Origin: Lagopus muta
Taxonomy: Eukaryota; Chordata; Aves; Galliformes; Phasianidae
Assembly: GCF_023343835.1 (NCBI RefSeq)
Contig: NC_064435.1
Coordinates: forward strand, 65,234,134 to 65,298,133
DNA length: 64,000 nucleotides
Direction: 5' to 3'
Positions 41,171 to 55,100 of the stretch are shown here, piece by piece (position 1 is the first letter of the stretch; each line of letters opens with the position of its first letter). The translations under genes were made by a program, and so were the position numbers. The notes under the pieces are model-generated. The model was not told where the DNA came from. It saw nothing but the letters and a program-made list of their open reading frames with translations, and did not search any database.

Positions 41171-41190
41171 GATTCTATGATTCTGTGAAA
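41171..41190 (+). mobile_element. CR1 terminal repeat remnant
   Basis: The sequence GATTCTATGATTCTGTGAAA is the CR1 terminal octamer repeat with no recognisable CR1 body before it. It may be an ultra-short insertion or chance similarity. Confidence 0.5.
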
Positions 41191-42046
41191 CATCACCCTT
41201 TCAGGTCACGTTGTTTTTGATGAGCTTTTCATGCTTATTCACAACAGTGCCTAGAGATTAGAAAAGAACAGGGTCTCATTAACGTCAGTTGTTTTCCACA
41301 TATGTATGTATGCTGAAGTGATTGCAATGCTGAAAAATAGCTGAAGAGGAAACAAAATGGACTACAAAATATTCAGAAAGCAAGTACTCTTCGTGGAGCA
41401 CGGAAAAGGAGCATGCAAAGAGAGAAGCTATAACGCCCTCTCTCTTCCATCTTAAGTAACTACTGTTGTACTGTAATGTGATTTTCTGGCTGCATGCAAG
41501 TGCACACAAGACATGGCAAGCCGCCTCCTTATTTAAACTACTGTTACATCTACTCTCCATGCAAATAGGTGGAGGTAATTATTGTTTGCTTTTTATTAGG
41601 ATATTTCAATGAAGGTCTAGGTTCTTAGAATTCAAAATCCAGGGAAACTAAAGTTTTTTTTAACCTTTCAAAACACATGTGCAACTCCACAGTTAATTAA
41701 AACTAATTAAATGTCTGGTGTAACTGCTTGTCATAAAACCATAATAAATTATTTTTATATAAGCATTGTCATTTGCTATTGTAGGTTTTAATGATTTAAA
41801 TAATTAATTGAGCTCCTGCTCTGGGAATGAAGGGGATCAGCTGAAAGTTATCATGCTGAAGGAGAATGATTTCTTTGCTGGGCCTACAGTGCCATCTACA
41901 GCACCAAGACTGTAGCTGAAAATAAAGTCTGAACTATGAAGTAACTATTTTTATTTATTTATTTATTTTTACTTTAAAGCCTTTAAAAATCAAGATGGCT
42001 TTTATGTTCCTTTAAAGTGTCACTAAGAAATGAATAAGTAATACGT
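41191..42046. other. Non-coding intergenic stretch
   Basis: Ordinary intergenic sequence with a (TTTA)n patch at about 41,950-41,970. No exon was recognised. Confidence 0.4.
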
Positions 42047-42336
42047 TGTATGCCTGAACCTCTGATTGATCACCTGAGCAATGAGGCAGCTGCTGAAGCA
42101 CAGGTGAAGGCAATTCTCCTGTGCTGCCGGAAGGGGTGGAGCCTGGTTCCACCTCTCCTTGACCCATTTAAGAGCTGACTGCCAGGGGGAAAAGTTCTCT
42201 TTTGGAGATCTCTTCTCTGGAGTTTTGCAGCAAGCCCAGGATGCAGGTAAGCTTTCCATCTATTCTTTTTTTGTTGTTATAATCTGCTTTGCCTAACTCT
42301 CTTGTTTATTTCATGGTTATGACATCTTTATATTCA
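42047..42336 (+). mobile_element. Solo LTR of the ERV-L-like family, sense, 5' deletion
   Basis: It begins TGTATGCCTGAACC. Compared with the 61,438 LTR this lacks about 19 bp (the first TGAGTCA site) just after the terminal TGTATG. It then keeps TCTGATTGATCACCTGAG, the stem-loop arms at 42,097-42,108 and 42,114-42,125 (one mismatch), CCGGAAGGGGTGGAGCC, the ATTTAAG core (42,166-42,172) and a perfect CAG|GTAAGC donor after 42,246. The right edge is approximate because no clear terminal CA or target duplication was found. No viral interior follows. Confidence 0.85.
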
Positions 42337-45300
42337 TTGACTATACTTATGTGTATTTGATAAAGCTGGTGTGTAATTTAATGAAATAACAGCTCGTGTT
42401 TTCTGAAGTTTTAGGTGGGTTATATATGGATGTATTTGTTATCATGAATGGCAAATATGTGTTGCTGCGTGTTTATATTTTGCTTCTAGATCTCCTTAAG
42501 ACTTATAGACATTTCCACTTTATTAGTTAAAAAAGTTGATTTGCAAACATACCTTTATTGTTGATCTCTGAAATAGATGAAGAATCCTACATTCCTATGT
42601 AGTTAGATGGGATCTGAAATTTTTCAGCAGATCCCATAATTGCTCTTCATATTTTCATGGACTTTGAATCTGGAGAAACTTCAGCCTATTACAAACAAAG
42701 ACTAAAGCTCAATTTACAATAGTTGCCTACTAATCTTAGAAATGTCTTAGAAGTATATTTTACACTTCAACAGAGTATTGCAGGCAGTTATTAAGATATG
42801 CAGATGTAAGTTGATCCTTCAGAAACTCAAAAGAACAAGAAGCTTGTAGTAGAAAGGACAAAGGCAGCTGGTGATAGTTTGGGCATCTTTTTCAGGGTAC
42901 TGCCTTGTAGCCATCACATCTCTGGCTTGGGCTGCAAACCCAGGACGTACCTTAGAATAATGAGAGAGAGCATTAATTGGAGCACAAGTGCCCCTTGATC
43001 ACTTGCCTGTTCATGATGATGAAAAATCCCCCAGTTTCAAGTTCACAAGAGATAAAAACTCTGATAAAAACTCACTTGTGCTTTCATTGAACAAAATTTG
43101 CTCTAGTCTGCTGTGTGGAGTCCTTCATCAGCAGGCCATGGTTTTAAACCCACTTAGACTGGCTGTTGCCTGTATAAAATGAATTTATTGGATTTCTGCT
43201 TTCCCTGGTAGGTAACCAGGGACATTGCTTCATTGCTGATTTTCCAATATTTGCCCTTTTTAACAGCAGGCTGAAGTGCTGATAGCCTTTGCTGTCCTTC
43301 TTGAAGGATTTATACAAGGTGATGCAAAGCCCTACAAATTTCCTGTCTCCCTGCTGCTGCTGCCTCAGAGCTGTGCTCATAATGCCAGCTGAGGGAAGCT
43401 CCATGTTTTTAGCAAGGCTAGCAATGAGCATCAATAGTATTGAGCTCTCCAGACTCAGTTAGATGTTATTATGTCACCTTGGAAATTATTGTAAGCAAAT
43501 TTGTTCTGTTTACTACCAACCTGAGTTGAAGATGATGATGATGTTTAAAGGCTTGGGGTATATTATCAAAATTGAAGGTGAAGAAAGATTGGCTTGTATT
43601 TTAAGACTTTTTTTTTTTTAAGCATAACTTCTCCTCCTTTCCTGTACTCATAAGAAAAAAATAATGATCTGAGAACCGAGTATGACGCAGATGTTCTCAG
43701 AAGTGCTCCATTTTATTCCAAAATAGAGACAAATGACAGCTTCTACATTCAAGGATGTCTGTTTATGATCCATGTAAAATATCTGTTGTAATCTACTAGC
43801 TTAAGTGATGTTTTCTGGTTTACTCTTTGCAGGATTTTCAAAGGAAAGAGCACTTAGCAGCCAAAAAGCCTCTCAATCCCTATTGGCTTTTGTGCCAAAA
43901 GTCTGACTCAGGACTGTCACTGACATGTTAAAACATCATCTCAAGTGCTGGGTGTTTTGAGTAAGTTGAGAGAATGCAGGGGCCATGGTATTCTTTCAGT
44001 TAGAAATTTACAATTTCAAATTGAGGGGAAAGTTTAAACTACAACAGAAAATGAAAACTGACATATAGCTGTCTTCTAACACATGGACTGTTTCTAAAAT
44101 GTCCTCTTTTTCTTTATTAGGCACAAGCAATTTATTCACAAAAAAAGCCAGTCATGGTTATCAAGAACATACATCCATATTGTAAATTAGTCTATTGAAG
44201 AGCAGAATCAAGATTCTTAGATTCTGGAAGGATAAAGCCATCTTCCTCGATGAAAATAGTATCATTGGAAGAATTATCTGCTGCTGCTTCTGAAGAAAGC
44301 TTTGAAATCACAGGACTGGATTTTGAACTAATGCACAGTAGTGTAACAAACTAAATTTTCAATTCCTTATTGATAGTTCTCAATCCTAAATATTACAAAT
44401 TATACAGTAAAAGTGGATTTGCAGTAGGAGAATGTAATATTTACTGTTTTCCCTTTCCTACACTTTCAGTTTTGCTGTTATGTATGTGTGAGTGTACATA
44501 AGTACACATCTGCATTATATTTGGTAATATTTAAGGACCCTGAAGCTGAAGGCTGAAAGTTGAAGATAAAATATTCAAATCTAAGTAGCTCACAGTGGTG
44601 CTGCAGCTGAGTGACAGTGCTGATGGAAAAGGGGGGGTGGCAGGTGGAAGGTGAGAACTGAGAAGGAGCTGGCAGTCTATTACTGAAAATAACAATAGGA
44701 AAGTATTTACTGAGTGAACTGCGACTTTTGAAGGCTTTTGGGACATATGTCCAGAGGCTGAGCAGCCTGCCCTGAGTTTTGTCTGCAGGAGGAGCAGCTG
44801 TTGCTGGTAGTTCAGGTGGCTCCTGCCCAAACTGGGTCTGCTACAGTGTCCCAGTCTGAACTGGGCTTCATGAAAATCTTCCTTAAGATTTTTGAGGGAT
44901 GTATTATGAAGGGCCTTATGTAACACAATGTGTCCTGAAGCACAAGAAATCCCTCTCAGTCTTATGGGACCATACTGATAACAGTCTAAACTCAAGAGGA
45001 TTAAATTTAAGTCTTATCTGATTAGAGTTTGTTTTTTTTTGTGTGTGTGTGTGTGTCTACTTGAATTTAATTTTAGTTTATTCCACAGGAAAGCAGTGAA
45101 TTTGAGGTGTGCTAGCAAAGCAGCGGACCTTTCTGTTTCTATTTTCAGAAGACACAATTTAAGGACTGGCTATGTGGCCTTGGATAGTTTAAGCCACTTA
45201 TTCCCAAACTGTTGTGCATAAGACCTAAATAGCCTTTTTGCTGTGCGGCTTTCCCAAACAGCCTGCAGTGTCACAGTCTCTTCCCTATTGTATTACCAGA

Positions 45301-46199
45301 GGCACGGGATGCTCCCAAGTACAAGTGAGTCTGAGGCAGGCATTGGTGCTGCAGTAAAGAACATCAGGAGCATCTCTCTAGAACAGCTAATTTGGATCTA
45401 GGATCTCAAACAAAAACTTCATGTTAGAATTTCAACATGATGACACTTAAAATATTAAAAAGCATTACTTTCACAATATGTTTGTGGGAAGTGGTGCTGA
45501 CAGTATGATTCATCAGATGTAATTTATTTTAGCCCAATTTTGAATAGGAGTACTTGACTTCTGAGATAAAATCAACAGTGGGCAGCAAATATCAGTTCTC
45601 TGAGTTGCTTGTTGCCCAGGATATGTGCATGTACTATCACTATCTCTCCTGTCAACCTGGTAGGATGGAAATAATATTATGAAATAAGGTCTTGGAGGTC
45701 AGTACTTCATAGAAACTCGTCCCTGCCTAGTAAATGATATGAGAATGTGCTTTATATTAATTACCTTTACTCAGATATCCTAAGTACATATACTTACACA
45801 GCTTTCTGGGCATCACACTAAACAGAATGAGAGAAGATAACAAATGCTGCAGCAGGGAATTTTAATCTTGTGTGTAGGAAGAGCTAGAAAAATAAATGAA
45901 AGAAGTCATTAAGAAAAGTAGATTGTGAGATGTGGGAGGTAGGATGCAGGAGGAGATTGTAACAAACATTCAACAGCCGAGATTAAAAAAAAGGGAAGTT
46001 AAATCACTGCAGAGAAGTTAAAAGAAAAATATAATGAAATAGGTCTCTTTGGTATTCTTAATGTTGTTAGCTATGAGAAAGTTATTACACTTGAAACTGT
46101 GGTTGTTCCAAAGGATGTTCAATCACTGGCAATAGCCCCAGTGCAGAGGATAAGATGGACTACGGTCCAGTCAGCTTTCTGACGTATTCACGACCCTGT
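42337..46199. other. Non-coding intergenic stretch
   Basis: No exon was recognised. A (GT)n run lies at about 45,041-45,056. A 154-codon minus-strand open frame at 44,531-44,995 shows no family features and was not annotated. Confidence 0.4.
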
Positions 46200-46243
46200 A
46201 CTCCTCTATCCCACAGGTTCATTTGCCAGGACTGTGCATTTGT
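46200..46243. repeat. Dispersed repeat core, copy A
   Basis: The text from ACTCCTCTATCCCACAGGTTC onward matches, at roughly three quarters identity by eye, a segment at 52,140-52,183. Weaker similarity may continue to the right. The family was not recognised. Confidence 0.4.
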
Positions 46244-48455
46244 TTTCTCTGTGATGTCAAAGAGCAAGAATTTGGGAACTGTCAGGAGAAGGAATAAACA
46301 GAAGTGTTTATAATAAGGAAACATAATAAGGAAAAATACTGTCCCCAAAGCAGTGATACAACTTTTGTGGCATGACTCAGGTTATCTTCAAAATTGTGAT
46401 ATATTTTGCCATTTACCAAATCATGCAGGGGCAACATAAACATGGGGCTGGAGGATTCTTCTTTCTCCTTTACTCCTGCCCCATGACCCCTGCTTATTTT
46501 AACTACATATACAGCACAGAGCTACTCTGTGTACATATCTGGTGGCTTCTATAGAATATAGCCAAAGCCACAAAAAGGGTTATAAAACCTGAAGAAATCA
46601 TTTCCCAGCTCCTACACTGGTATGTCAATGCATCCAACTGTGCAGAAAACAACTTCCTGTTGTGTTTTTGCTACTGGGTTTTTGTCAAAATGCTTCCATT
46701 TTTATTGTACCCCCTTGTCTGCCTGATTTGTTTGCTCATTTGTTATTTTGTTAACTAGAAGGATTTAACAGCATTCAGTGAGTATATAGGACAGAGTTGA
46801 AGTAATTATTTTTCAAATGGATTTTCATGCTTGAGTGATCTCATCTTGCCAATAAGTTCCTTTGGCACTGAACTTTATTACTTAAAACACATTAGAAGAA
46901 GAGCTTGTACAATTCAATCACTCCCTTCAAAACTGTTACTACAATAACTGCTTCCAGCACGCACTCCGTGGAGTGAAATTGTTAGTACACCTCTGAAAGA
47001 AATACAACATATCAGCCAAACCTGTTGTTCTTTCTAATGGGAAGGGGAAGACAATACTTAAGACTTTAAAAGGGGTCTTAAGCATGCTGTAACCATCTGA
47101 AGGATCGGGCACGTGCATGTTCCTGGGCATACAGGGCCTGAGATACCTTCCCCACCTTCTAAGGCAGAGATGGGGGGCAAGTCCAGCCAAAGACTAGTCT
47201 TCACTACTGGTAAACAACCAGGAATTGTTGTGGGTTTTTTTAAAGAATTTTTAAAATATTATTCTCCCATCTATTTCAGTTCTAGCACCTAGGTCATCCC
47301 CATCCAGATGCATTTGGAGAGCTGAGCACAGCAATGTGTAGAAGGATTTCATGGACCCACAGGGTGATGCCAAGGAGGTAATTACGGCCTTGCTCATCAC
47401 TATGCCTTCCCCCAGTGGTACTTGAAAGTTATGATGGAACATAGAGCTCCTTAAAAATAAATGTGTACTGTCTTTGCACTCTTTACTTCCTATGAAATGT
47501 TTGTAACTTAAAAAAAGTAATCAACAATCAAGATTTCTTCATTTATTTTAAAATGCATGTGTTCTCAGTTTTTGCTTTTTTTGAGTATTCATTTTTGTAT
47601 TAGATATTTCTACACATAAAATGTTGCAGATTTAAAACGTGATTTTAAACAATTCAGCAGGGTTTCTAATGCCAAAGAAAGGATACTTTGCCTTTTGCAA
47701 AGAGAAATTCTAGCTTAGTTACAGGATATGCTACTTGGTGGCTCCAGATGTGGCAGTAACGATTAAACTGACTTCTAATATGAAAATATTTACATTTTAT
47801 CTAAACTTGTTTTATGTGTTTTTACTTTTGTAAGTAGTGTTCCTTCTATAATAACCAAGAAAACAATGGTAACTGAAGGAAGCCAGAAACAATTCCAGTT
47901 TAGCACCTGTTTTCCATATATTCAGTGCTTACACATCAATATTAATATATTCACTCTAAATTTATACGTGAGTGGTGCTAAATGAAAGTTAATGTGCAAA
48001 TGTTTGCATAGCAAAAATATGCCTATAGCAGCTGTGACTCATTTCTTCTAGCCATATTAGTAGCCCTTAGTTATACATTCTTTTTTTCCCAATTATCTCT
48101 TACAGTAGAATGTTCAGAGGTCCTACTTTTGGTGTTTTCATCATAATAAAGGTAAGTGAGCATATGTACCACTACTTGATTTCAATATCATAAGTAGTTT
48201 TCATCTGATTATTTTTTTTCCTGAAATGGAGAAAGACAAAGAGTACCAATTGCGAAGATGTTCATACCTTTAGAGCATGATCTGCTGTACTTGAAAGCAC
48301 AGTGGTATGTGGTGCTGGCAGACTCCTGCAACAGTTCAGCATTGACAAAGAAATAGCTATTTTGAAGATCATCAGACAACCTGAAGATTGTTCCTTTAGG
48401 TGAAAATATGAAATCTCATATCACCAATCTGCTAGGTGTCTTTTAAAGTTTCTTT
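46244..48455. other. Non-coding intergenic stretch
   Basis: No exon or identifiable transposon was recognised. Confidence 0.4.
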
Positions 48456-49610
48456 GTGTTCTTCCCTCTGAAGAAAAGTAATGGGGAGCTGGCTTCCTCA
48501 GATGTAGAAAAAGCTGAGATGCTCAATGAGTGCTTTGCCTCAGTCTTCACGGGTAGTCAGTCTTCCCATGTTTTCATGGTTTTTCCAGACCATGAGCCTC
48601 TAGATGAGGGTGTGGGGAGTGTTTTCTGTCCCACTGTAATGGTGGAAAAAGACTGAATCCTCCTCATGCAATTGAATGTGTATAAGTCCATGGGGCCAGA
48701 TTGTATCCATCCTAGCGTTCTGAAAGAGATGGCTGATGTGGTTGTTGAGCTGCTTGCCATCATACTTGAAAAATCATGGCTGTCTGGTGAAGTTCCCGGT
48801 GACTGGAAAAAGGGAAACGGTACTCCTATTTTTAAGGAAGGGAGAAAGGAAGACTTGGGGAACTACAGGCAGGTGAACCTCATCTCTGTGCCTGGGAAGA
48901 TCATGGAGCAGATCCTCCTAGAAGCTATGTTAAGGCATATACTGGATAAAGAGGTGATTTGAGACAGCCAGCATGAGATAGCCTGACCAATCTGGTGGCC
49001 TTCTAAGATGGAGTGATGGCATTAGTGGGTGGGGGAAGGGCTATGGATGTCATCTACCTGGACTTCTGCAAAGCCTTTGACATAGTCCCTTGCCATATTC
49101 TTCTTTCTAAATTGGAGAGGTGTGGATTTGAAGGATGGACTGTTCAGTGGATTAGTAATTTGCTGGCTGCTTGCAGCCAAAGGGTTGTGATCAATGGTTC
49201 TGTGTCAGGGTGGAGGCCCCCAGTATAAGAAAGACACAGAGCTCTTGGAACAAGACCAGAGGAGGATCTCTAAGATGATCAGAGGGCTGGAGCACCTCTC
49301 CTCTAAGGAAAGCTTGAGGGAACTGGGCTTGTTTAGCTTGGAGAAGAGAAGGCTCCAGGGAGACCTCATTGTGGCCTTCCAGTACTTGAAGGAGGGGGGA
49401 ATGGCTGTTTACCAGAGGGTGGTGACACACTGGAACAGGTTGCCCAAGAATGTTGTGGATGCCCCATTCCTGGAGGCATTCAAGGTCAGGCTGGATGTGG
49501 CTCTGGGCAGCGTGGTCTGTTGATTGGTGACCCTGCACATAGCAGGGGGTTGAAACTAGATGATCATTGTGATCCTTTTCAACCCAGGTCATTCTATGAT
49601 TATTATTTTT
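48456..49610 (+). pseudogene. CR1 LINE with broken ORF2, internal deletion
   Basis: This is the longest CR1 copy in the window and the only one retaining recognisable endonuclease-RT linker and RT sequence. One frame (48,456-48,962) encodes SDVEKAEMLNECFASVFTG and later [12 protein letters not shown] and [17 protein letters not shown], interrupted by a TGA at 48,654-48,656. A second frame (from 49,013) encodes [14 protein letters not shown], the RT region containing the first catalytic aspartate, and continues to SGWRPP. At about 49,215 it jumps to the 3' part of the ORF (RRISKMIRGLEHLS), so the remaining RT domain, including the YxDD box, is missing. The 3' end has TTTTCAACCCAGGTCATTCT plus ATGATT and then a T-rich stretch. 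The element is dead: stop codon, frameshift and internal deletion are all visible. Confidence 0.9.
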
Positions 49611-52139
49611 CTTTTTTTCTTTTTTCTTTTATTTTTTTTCTCAGAAGGCTCCATTAGAGGCACAGGTCTGGCTCAGGAGCTAAGTGTTGGCAATGCAGCA
49701 TTTGTCTTCCCTAATTCAGTCAGTTTATGGAAGTAGAAATGATGCATTATTTTATTGAGGCTATATATGAATCTACAGTGCCATTGTGCATTTTCTAAAA
49801 ACATTCTAGTTTTTATATCTAAGCATAAAATGTGCATGAGTATATACAAGGAAATGAGTTGTAAAAGCAAGTTGTTTACTGTACAAACTGGGAATTGGGG
49901 TAAATAAAAAAAAAATTGCAAAACGTAGACTGGGAATGACCAGTAATAAAAATCTGAAGCTGGGGAATGTACCCTCAGCAGAATAGTAGAACTGGAGCTA
50001 ATTCAAACAATTTAGGATTGAAGGTTTTGTTTTAGAAAACTCGCTTGAAGAGCTGTAAAATGAGGCTTCATAAAAAGGTGAACAAACCATGCAATGACAA
50101 TAGATGGCAGTGTAACCTCAGAAAAATCTATTTCTTTTTTTTTTTTTTTTTTTTTTTTTAGCTTGTGTCTGGGATTTTCTTTCTTAAGGGGATAGAAGTT
50201 CACTTCGTGGAGAGCATAAGGAGTCAGAAGTCAAGGCAATTACTAAGTTTCATCCGAGGCTAATTTTCTTTCCAGCTCTTTCTTTTTACCATCATCTTGA
50301 GGATTTGTGTGAAAATTTCAAACTTGGAATTGACCTTGAATCGTACAGTTACAAATACAGACCAGAAAGTGTTGGTTTTGTTGTAATACATGGTCTATGT
50401 CTTGGGATTTGAGAGCCTAACGGGCTCAATCAGCTTGAAAGTAATTCAATTAAGGAATGAGTTAAAATGATTTAGGGCGCTCTGCCTGCCTGTCAGATCT
50501 TCTGATGATTCCTTAAGGTTTTATATTTCCTTGGTTTTTTAACAGTGTTTTCTTCCCTGTTGCAGTGTGAGACTTTACAAACACCAGTAGGAAATTTGAT
50601 GAGGAAGGTTAACAAAACTATTTATTAAGTTAATAAACTTGAAAAACAGCCTTACTTCCTGGCTCTCAGGGGTGAAGCTTTTCCTGAAGCAGGACAAGTT
50701 TTAAGGCTGACAGAAAACAATGTTCAGTGGCTCTGGATAGGATTCAAAACATCTTAGTTCCTTAAGCTATCACAGATATTTTCTAATGTGACCTTTGGCA
50801 GCTTGCCTAGCCTATTCCTCTGCTTCTGAAGTCTGTACAATGCAGATAGCAGTTTAATTTGACTGTCTTCAGGGTAAAACTTGTCTCTCACCCTGCTATT
50901 CCTTGCTAGAGGAGCTCTGGAATTGAATGGTGCTTTTTAATTGTGTAATAAAAATAAAATTAACAATATTTGTTTACAAGTTTCAAGGTTTGAGCATAGC
51001 ATCAGAAGCAAAGTAAAAGAACCACGTGGATTAACTCTCCTAATATGAAGTGCTTCAGTGGGCCATGATCATAGTTGACCTGATCCTTAACTGGAAACTA
51101 GCAATCACATCACTGCTCTAGAGCAAGATATTTCTAGATTATTTTCTTCTCCTCTGTTAGAGAGCACTTGAAGCTTCCAGCTAACAGAAAAATGTGCTAA
51201 TTACCAGGAAATGGGATATTTATGGAAAACAAGGCTTGGAAGCTGCTAATATTAATTTTGCACACAAAAGTGAAGATTGCATTCTTTTTTTCCATGTTGA
51301 GGGCGCTCATCTGAGTAATAAGAACTGCAGCACAAGTGTTCCCTGCTCACACTGATGTAAGAGGTTTTTAACATGGTTAAGGAGCAAATGTACCTAGATA
51401 GAGCTGAAAATCCCCTTCGATATTTCTTCTGAGGCAAATAAGTTGCCTTCCCCTGCTAGTTCAAAATGCAATGCTATGTTATTTAAACCTTCCTCCCCAC
51501 ACTCAAAGTATGCATGGTACTATTTCTTGGTGGTGGCTATATATGTATTTTTTCTCCATAACACCACTAGAAAAATGGCATTTTTTCAAGGTACATCCCG
51601 GATTGGGGTGAGGTTATGATTTTCCAGCATTGCCTCTCAGGTACATGAGAGTGTTTGCATTCAATATGTTGCATTCCTTTGTGAGCTCTCGGTGTCTGAC
51701 CATCAGATGATATGAAAACCCCAATACTGAACATGCTATGGTGGCTGATGCTTGGCTGCTAGTAAACACCAAATGTTTTCACCCAGAATCCTCCAGTGAA
51801 TTTGAGTGAAAGCACTCATGCTTCATTGACTGACTGGAAAGGTAAAATGCCACTGCTTTTCTGTTCTGAGGATCTGGTGCTCTGCATGACTAAAAATTGT
51901 ACTATTCAGATGTTCTCCTTGCAGCACCCTGAAGCTCCTTAGCTCTCAGATTAAATCTCACTGTTAACATGATGGTTTTGGAACATTACCCTGTGGAAAT
52001 TTACTGTACATCTAAAAGAATTTTGGGAAATAACTAAGCCTCTGTCTGCAAGTATGTGTGTATGCTACTTTCGTGCACGCAAGTGATCTTGGACATGCTT
52101 GGGATGGGGAGTTGCCATACCATGGTTGAGTAAGCTGAC
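49611..52139. other. Non-coding intergenic stretch
   Basis: No exon was recognised. A T25 run lies at 50,135-50,159. Confidence 0.4.
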
Positions 52140-52183
52140 ACTCCTATGTCCCATAGGTTCCATTGTCTGGATCCTGCATTGTC
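52140..52183. repeat. Dispersed repeat core, copy B
   Basis: It begins ACTCCTATGTCCCATAGGTT and matches copy A at 46,200. On the minus strand both translate to a short shared string around NLWD.GV, which may be chance or a relic of a coding transposon. The family was not recognised. Confidence 0.4.
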
Positions 52184-55100
52184 AGTTGTGCTCTGCTCTG
52201 TAGAGAAAAAAGAAATATATGAATGTAGATGGTTTTCATAATTGTCATGCAAATAGCTCATCTGTACATAAATGAGGCATGTAAACGAGAGAACTCCCAT
52301 GTGCCAGGTCCCTGGTGGATAATCAAGGACAACAAATCCATAATATACATGGAGACTGGGGCTGTCTAGCAACTTTGTGCAGCAGAGAAATGTTGGGTGC
52401 TGTAAGAACAAGTTCTTAGCTTACAAATTTTGTAATATTTTGGGCATATTATGATTACTTTCCAGGCTAGCAAATCTTTCTCCATTTCTGATGCTCATGG
52501 AAATTGTATTACCTACAGAAAGGTCTTTAGGTACTCATTGGATGATGACTGATTTCAAGATTCTGAAATGTAAAAATGCTTAAATTTCCCACCATTGAAT
52601 TCAGTAAGAATTAAGTACATAAACATATTTGGAGGCCTGGATTCTCAGAACAGTATTTTTTTTTTTACTTAAAAATTGCAGGTAGGTATTAATAACCAGG
52701 TTCTAGGCACAATCAATATGAAATGTATGGTTAAACGAGTACAAAGTCCACTTCAGTGGCTGTAGAAGGAGTGGATATCTTTGCGCTGTTCTGAGTGGAA
52801 GAGACAGAGCAGATGAGAAACCATGAAAACAGGCATCTGACGGAAAATACTTCCTCATCCACTGCTCCTCAGTTTATGCTGCTGCATTTTCCACCATGGA
52901 GTGACTTGCAGAATACAAGCTACTTTCCTGAACTGTGCTCCTATAAAACACTACACATAGTAAAGGGAGAGGGGAAAGACTCTCCCACATGGCTCCTCCT
53001 ACTGAAATGCCTTCAGCTCTAGAGATGAGTCTACACAAACCAGCTTCCAGAAGCTGACTGCTCACTACGTACTCCTATGTAGGGAACTTACGAATCTTTT
53101 TGCAGCAAATAAGGCCACGCAGAGCTGAATTGCTAATAAAATAAAATTCACAACCTGTAAAAATATAACTACAAATACTCAAACAAAACTATCAAGTGGC
53201 CTGGCACTAAACAGAAATGAATTATTTCTTTAGTGTTTATCTCCCCATTCTTTTGCGTTATTTTAAGAACACATTATTCTGCTGTTTCTCTTCATGTGAA
53301 GTCTGAAATTGTATTTACCTCATCTGTCAGAGTTGGCCTGGAGCACTTTTAGGAAATTTAAAAGCTTTATAAATAAAGGAGAATATAACTTCATTCTACT
53401 TTCCTCACTGAGATAAACACTGTGGTAGGTCTCGCTTTCTCTTCCTATATATATATTTTTTTTTTTAATGGGAAGAACCAAAATTTTAATAGCAAGAAGT
53501 TAGTATCTGATAGATATCAGATCTTTAGTATCTATCAGTTTAATATCTGATAGATATTAAAGCAATGTCATGCATGTATTCACATCCTTGGTCCCAGGAC
53601 ATGTCTATCTTAATACATAGCCTGAAGTAGCCTAACTACCAATCCTTTTGCTCTCCACATGATCCCTCATCCCTGATCTAACATACAAGAATATTTCCTG
53701 TCAAATGACTTGTTAACTTGCATTTGTTTAGCAGTGGTATTTTCTGTATCAAATTTAGTTGACGATTTGATGTATTGTTTGGATAAACTCTATAGAAATC
53801 TACCTTAAAGGCCTTGCTGTAAGGATTAGGGAGAATGAGGGCTCTGAATAACTGAACAGCTATTTCCCATCATTAATATTTATTTATCTGCACAGAAAAC
53901 TTTGTAGCTATGCAAAGTAAACAGCTACAGCTGTAGTCCAAAGCATAAGCCTGAAATACATCCACATGCAGATCCACAAGAAATTGCTATAAAGCCTAAA
54001 GTGCACAAGCAAGCTAGATTATGTTGTCTGTCTTCTGCAAATAAAAGCTTTTCCCTGTCTGTGCTGTCTGCAGAACCTATTTTCTTGTTTACAAAATTCT
54101 GTGGGGTGTAATTTCAGTTCAGTAAGTTTTCATATAAAATGACCTGCAGCATTTTGCAAAAGCAGAGGTTGTGACACTGGAACTGAACTACCTTTCCTAC
54201 AAAAGATAACAAAGGCTGGGTTCTAATAATGGCTAGCTCAGGACAGGGCTCTCAGAATGTTATTTCAGTAGTTAAATGCAAAGCTTCTATGTACAGATTG
54301 GGAAGTTTGTTGTTTGTTATGGTCTTAATAGGCTGACTTTATTTTTCTGCACTCCAGCCCCCACTCTTCTGAGTGCTGTTCAAGGCGTTCAAGACTGTTG
54401 CTTTTATCTTTCTCTTCACCCCCTCCATCCCTTGTCTGAGAAGAAAAGTGGATTTCCTTTTGGGCTAAAATGAGAAGAGGGAAAAACTGATTCAGGAGCC
54501 AATCTTGCTTTATGTCAATCTTAGTCAAATTCTTTTAAGCGGTGTTGTATATGAATGCATGCAGACACCAAATTACTGTTTTGCTCAAAACTAGCTTTTT
54601 GGACCTCTGTATTTTTGAACACTGCAGGAAAGACTTTATCCTTGAATTGCTTCTCTAAGATACATGCAAAAACTGTTCTAGTATAATGGAGTTGTTAATT
54701 ATATTGCAGCATGGATACAGTTATTTAAGTTCCAATTGGTGAGGTATTTTATTTTGCAGGATTATTTCAATTCCCTTACTGTAAATACAGCTCTTGATCC
54801 ATCAAGAAAGACTCTCACATTAGGATTCTTCATGTTTTCAGAGGCTGCTCTCCCCTGCTGTTTCCTAAACAGTTATTCCTTTAGGTCTGTTTGGAGCACC
54901 TGTGAGAGAAAAAAGGAAAGCTGATTTGAAATTTAGTTTCTTGTTCAGTGAGGAACTGGAAAAGGGGGGGAAGGAGAGAGGACAAGAGAGGAAAATAAGG
55001 ATTAGTCCTTGTCACTATGCTACTAATGAAAGTATGCTTCTCTGTGAAAGCCATTTGCTCTGCTTTCAAGTCAGTAAAGTACTAATGATATGGAGGAGTT

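Noticed and set aside
42042..42380. Target-site duplication of the 42-kb solo LTR (TACGT versus TATGT)
   Set aside because: The downstream word is not preceded by a plausible LTR terminal CA, so the match is probably chance.
44531..44995. 154-codon minus-strand open frame
   Set aside because: Low-complexity leucine/serine-rich translation, no recognised domain, no splice or promoter context. Length is compatible with chance in 64 kb.
49191..49592. 133-codon minus-strand frame at 49.2-49.6 kb
   Set aside because: It is the antisense of the CR1 3' coding region.
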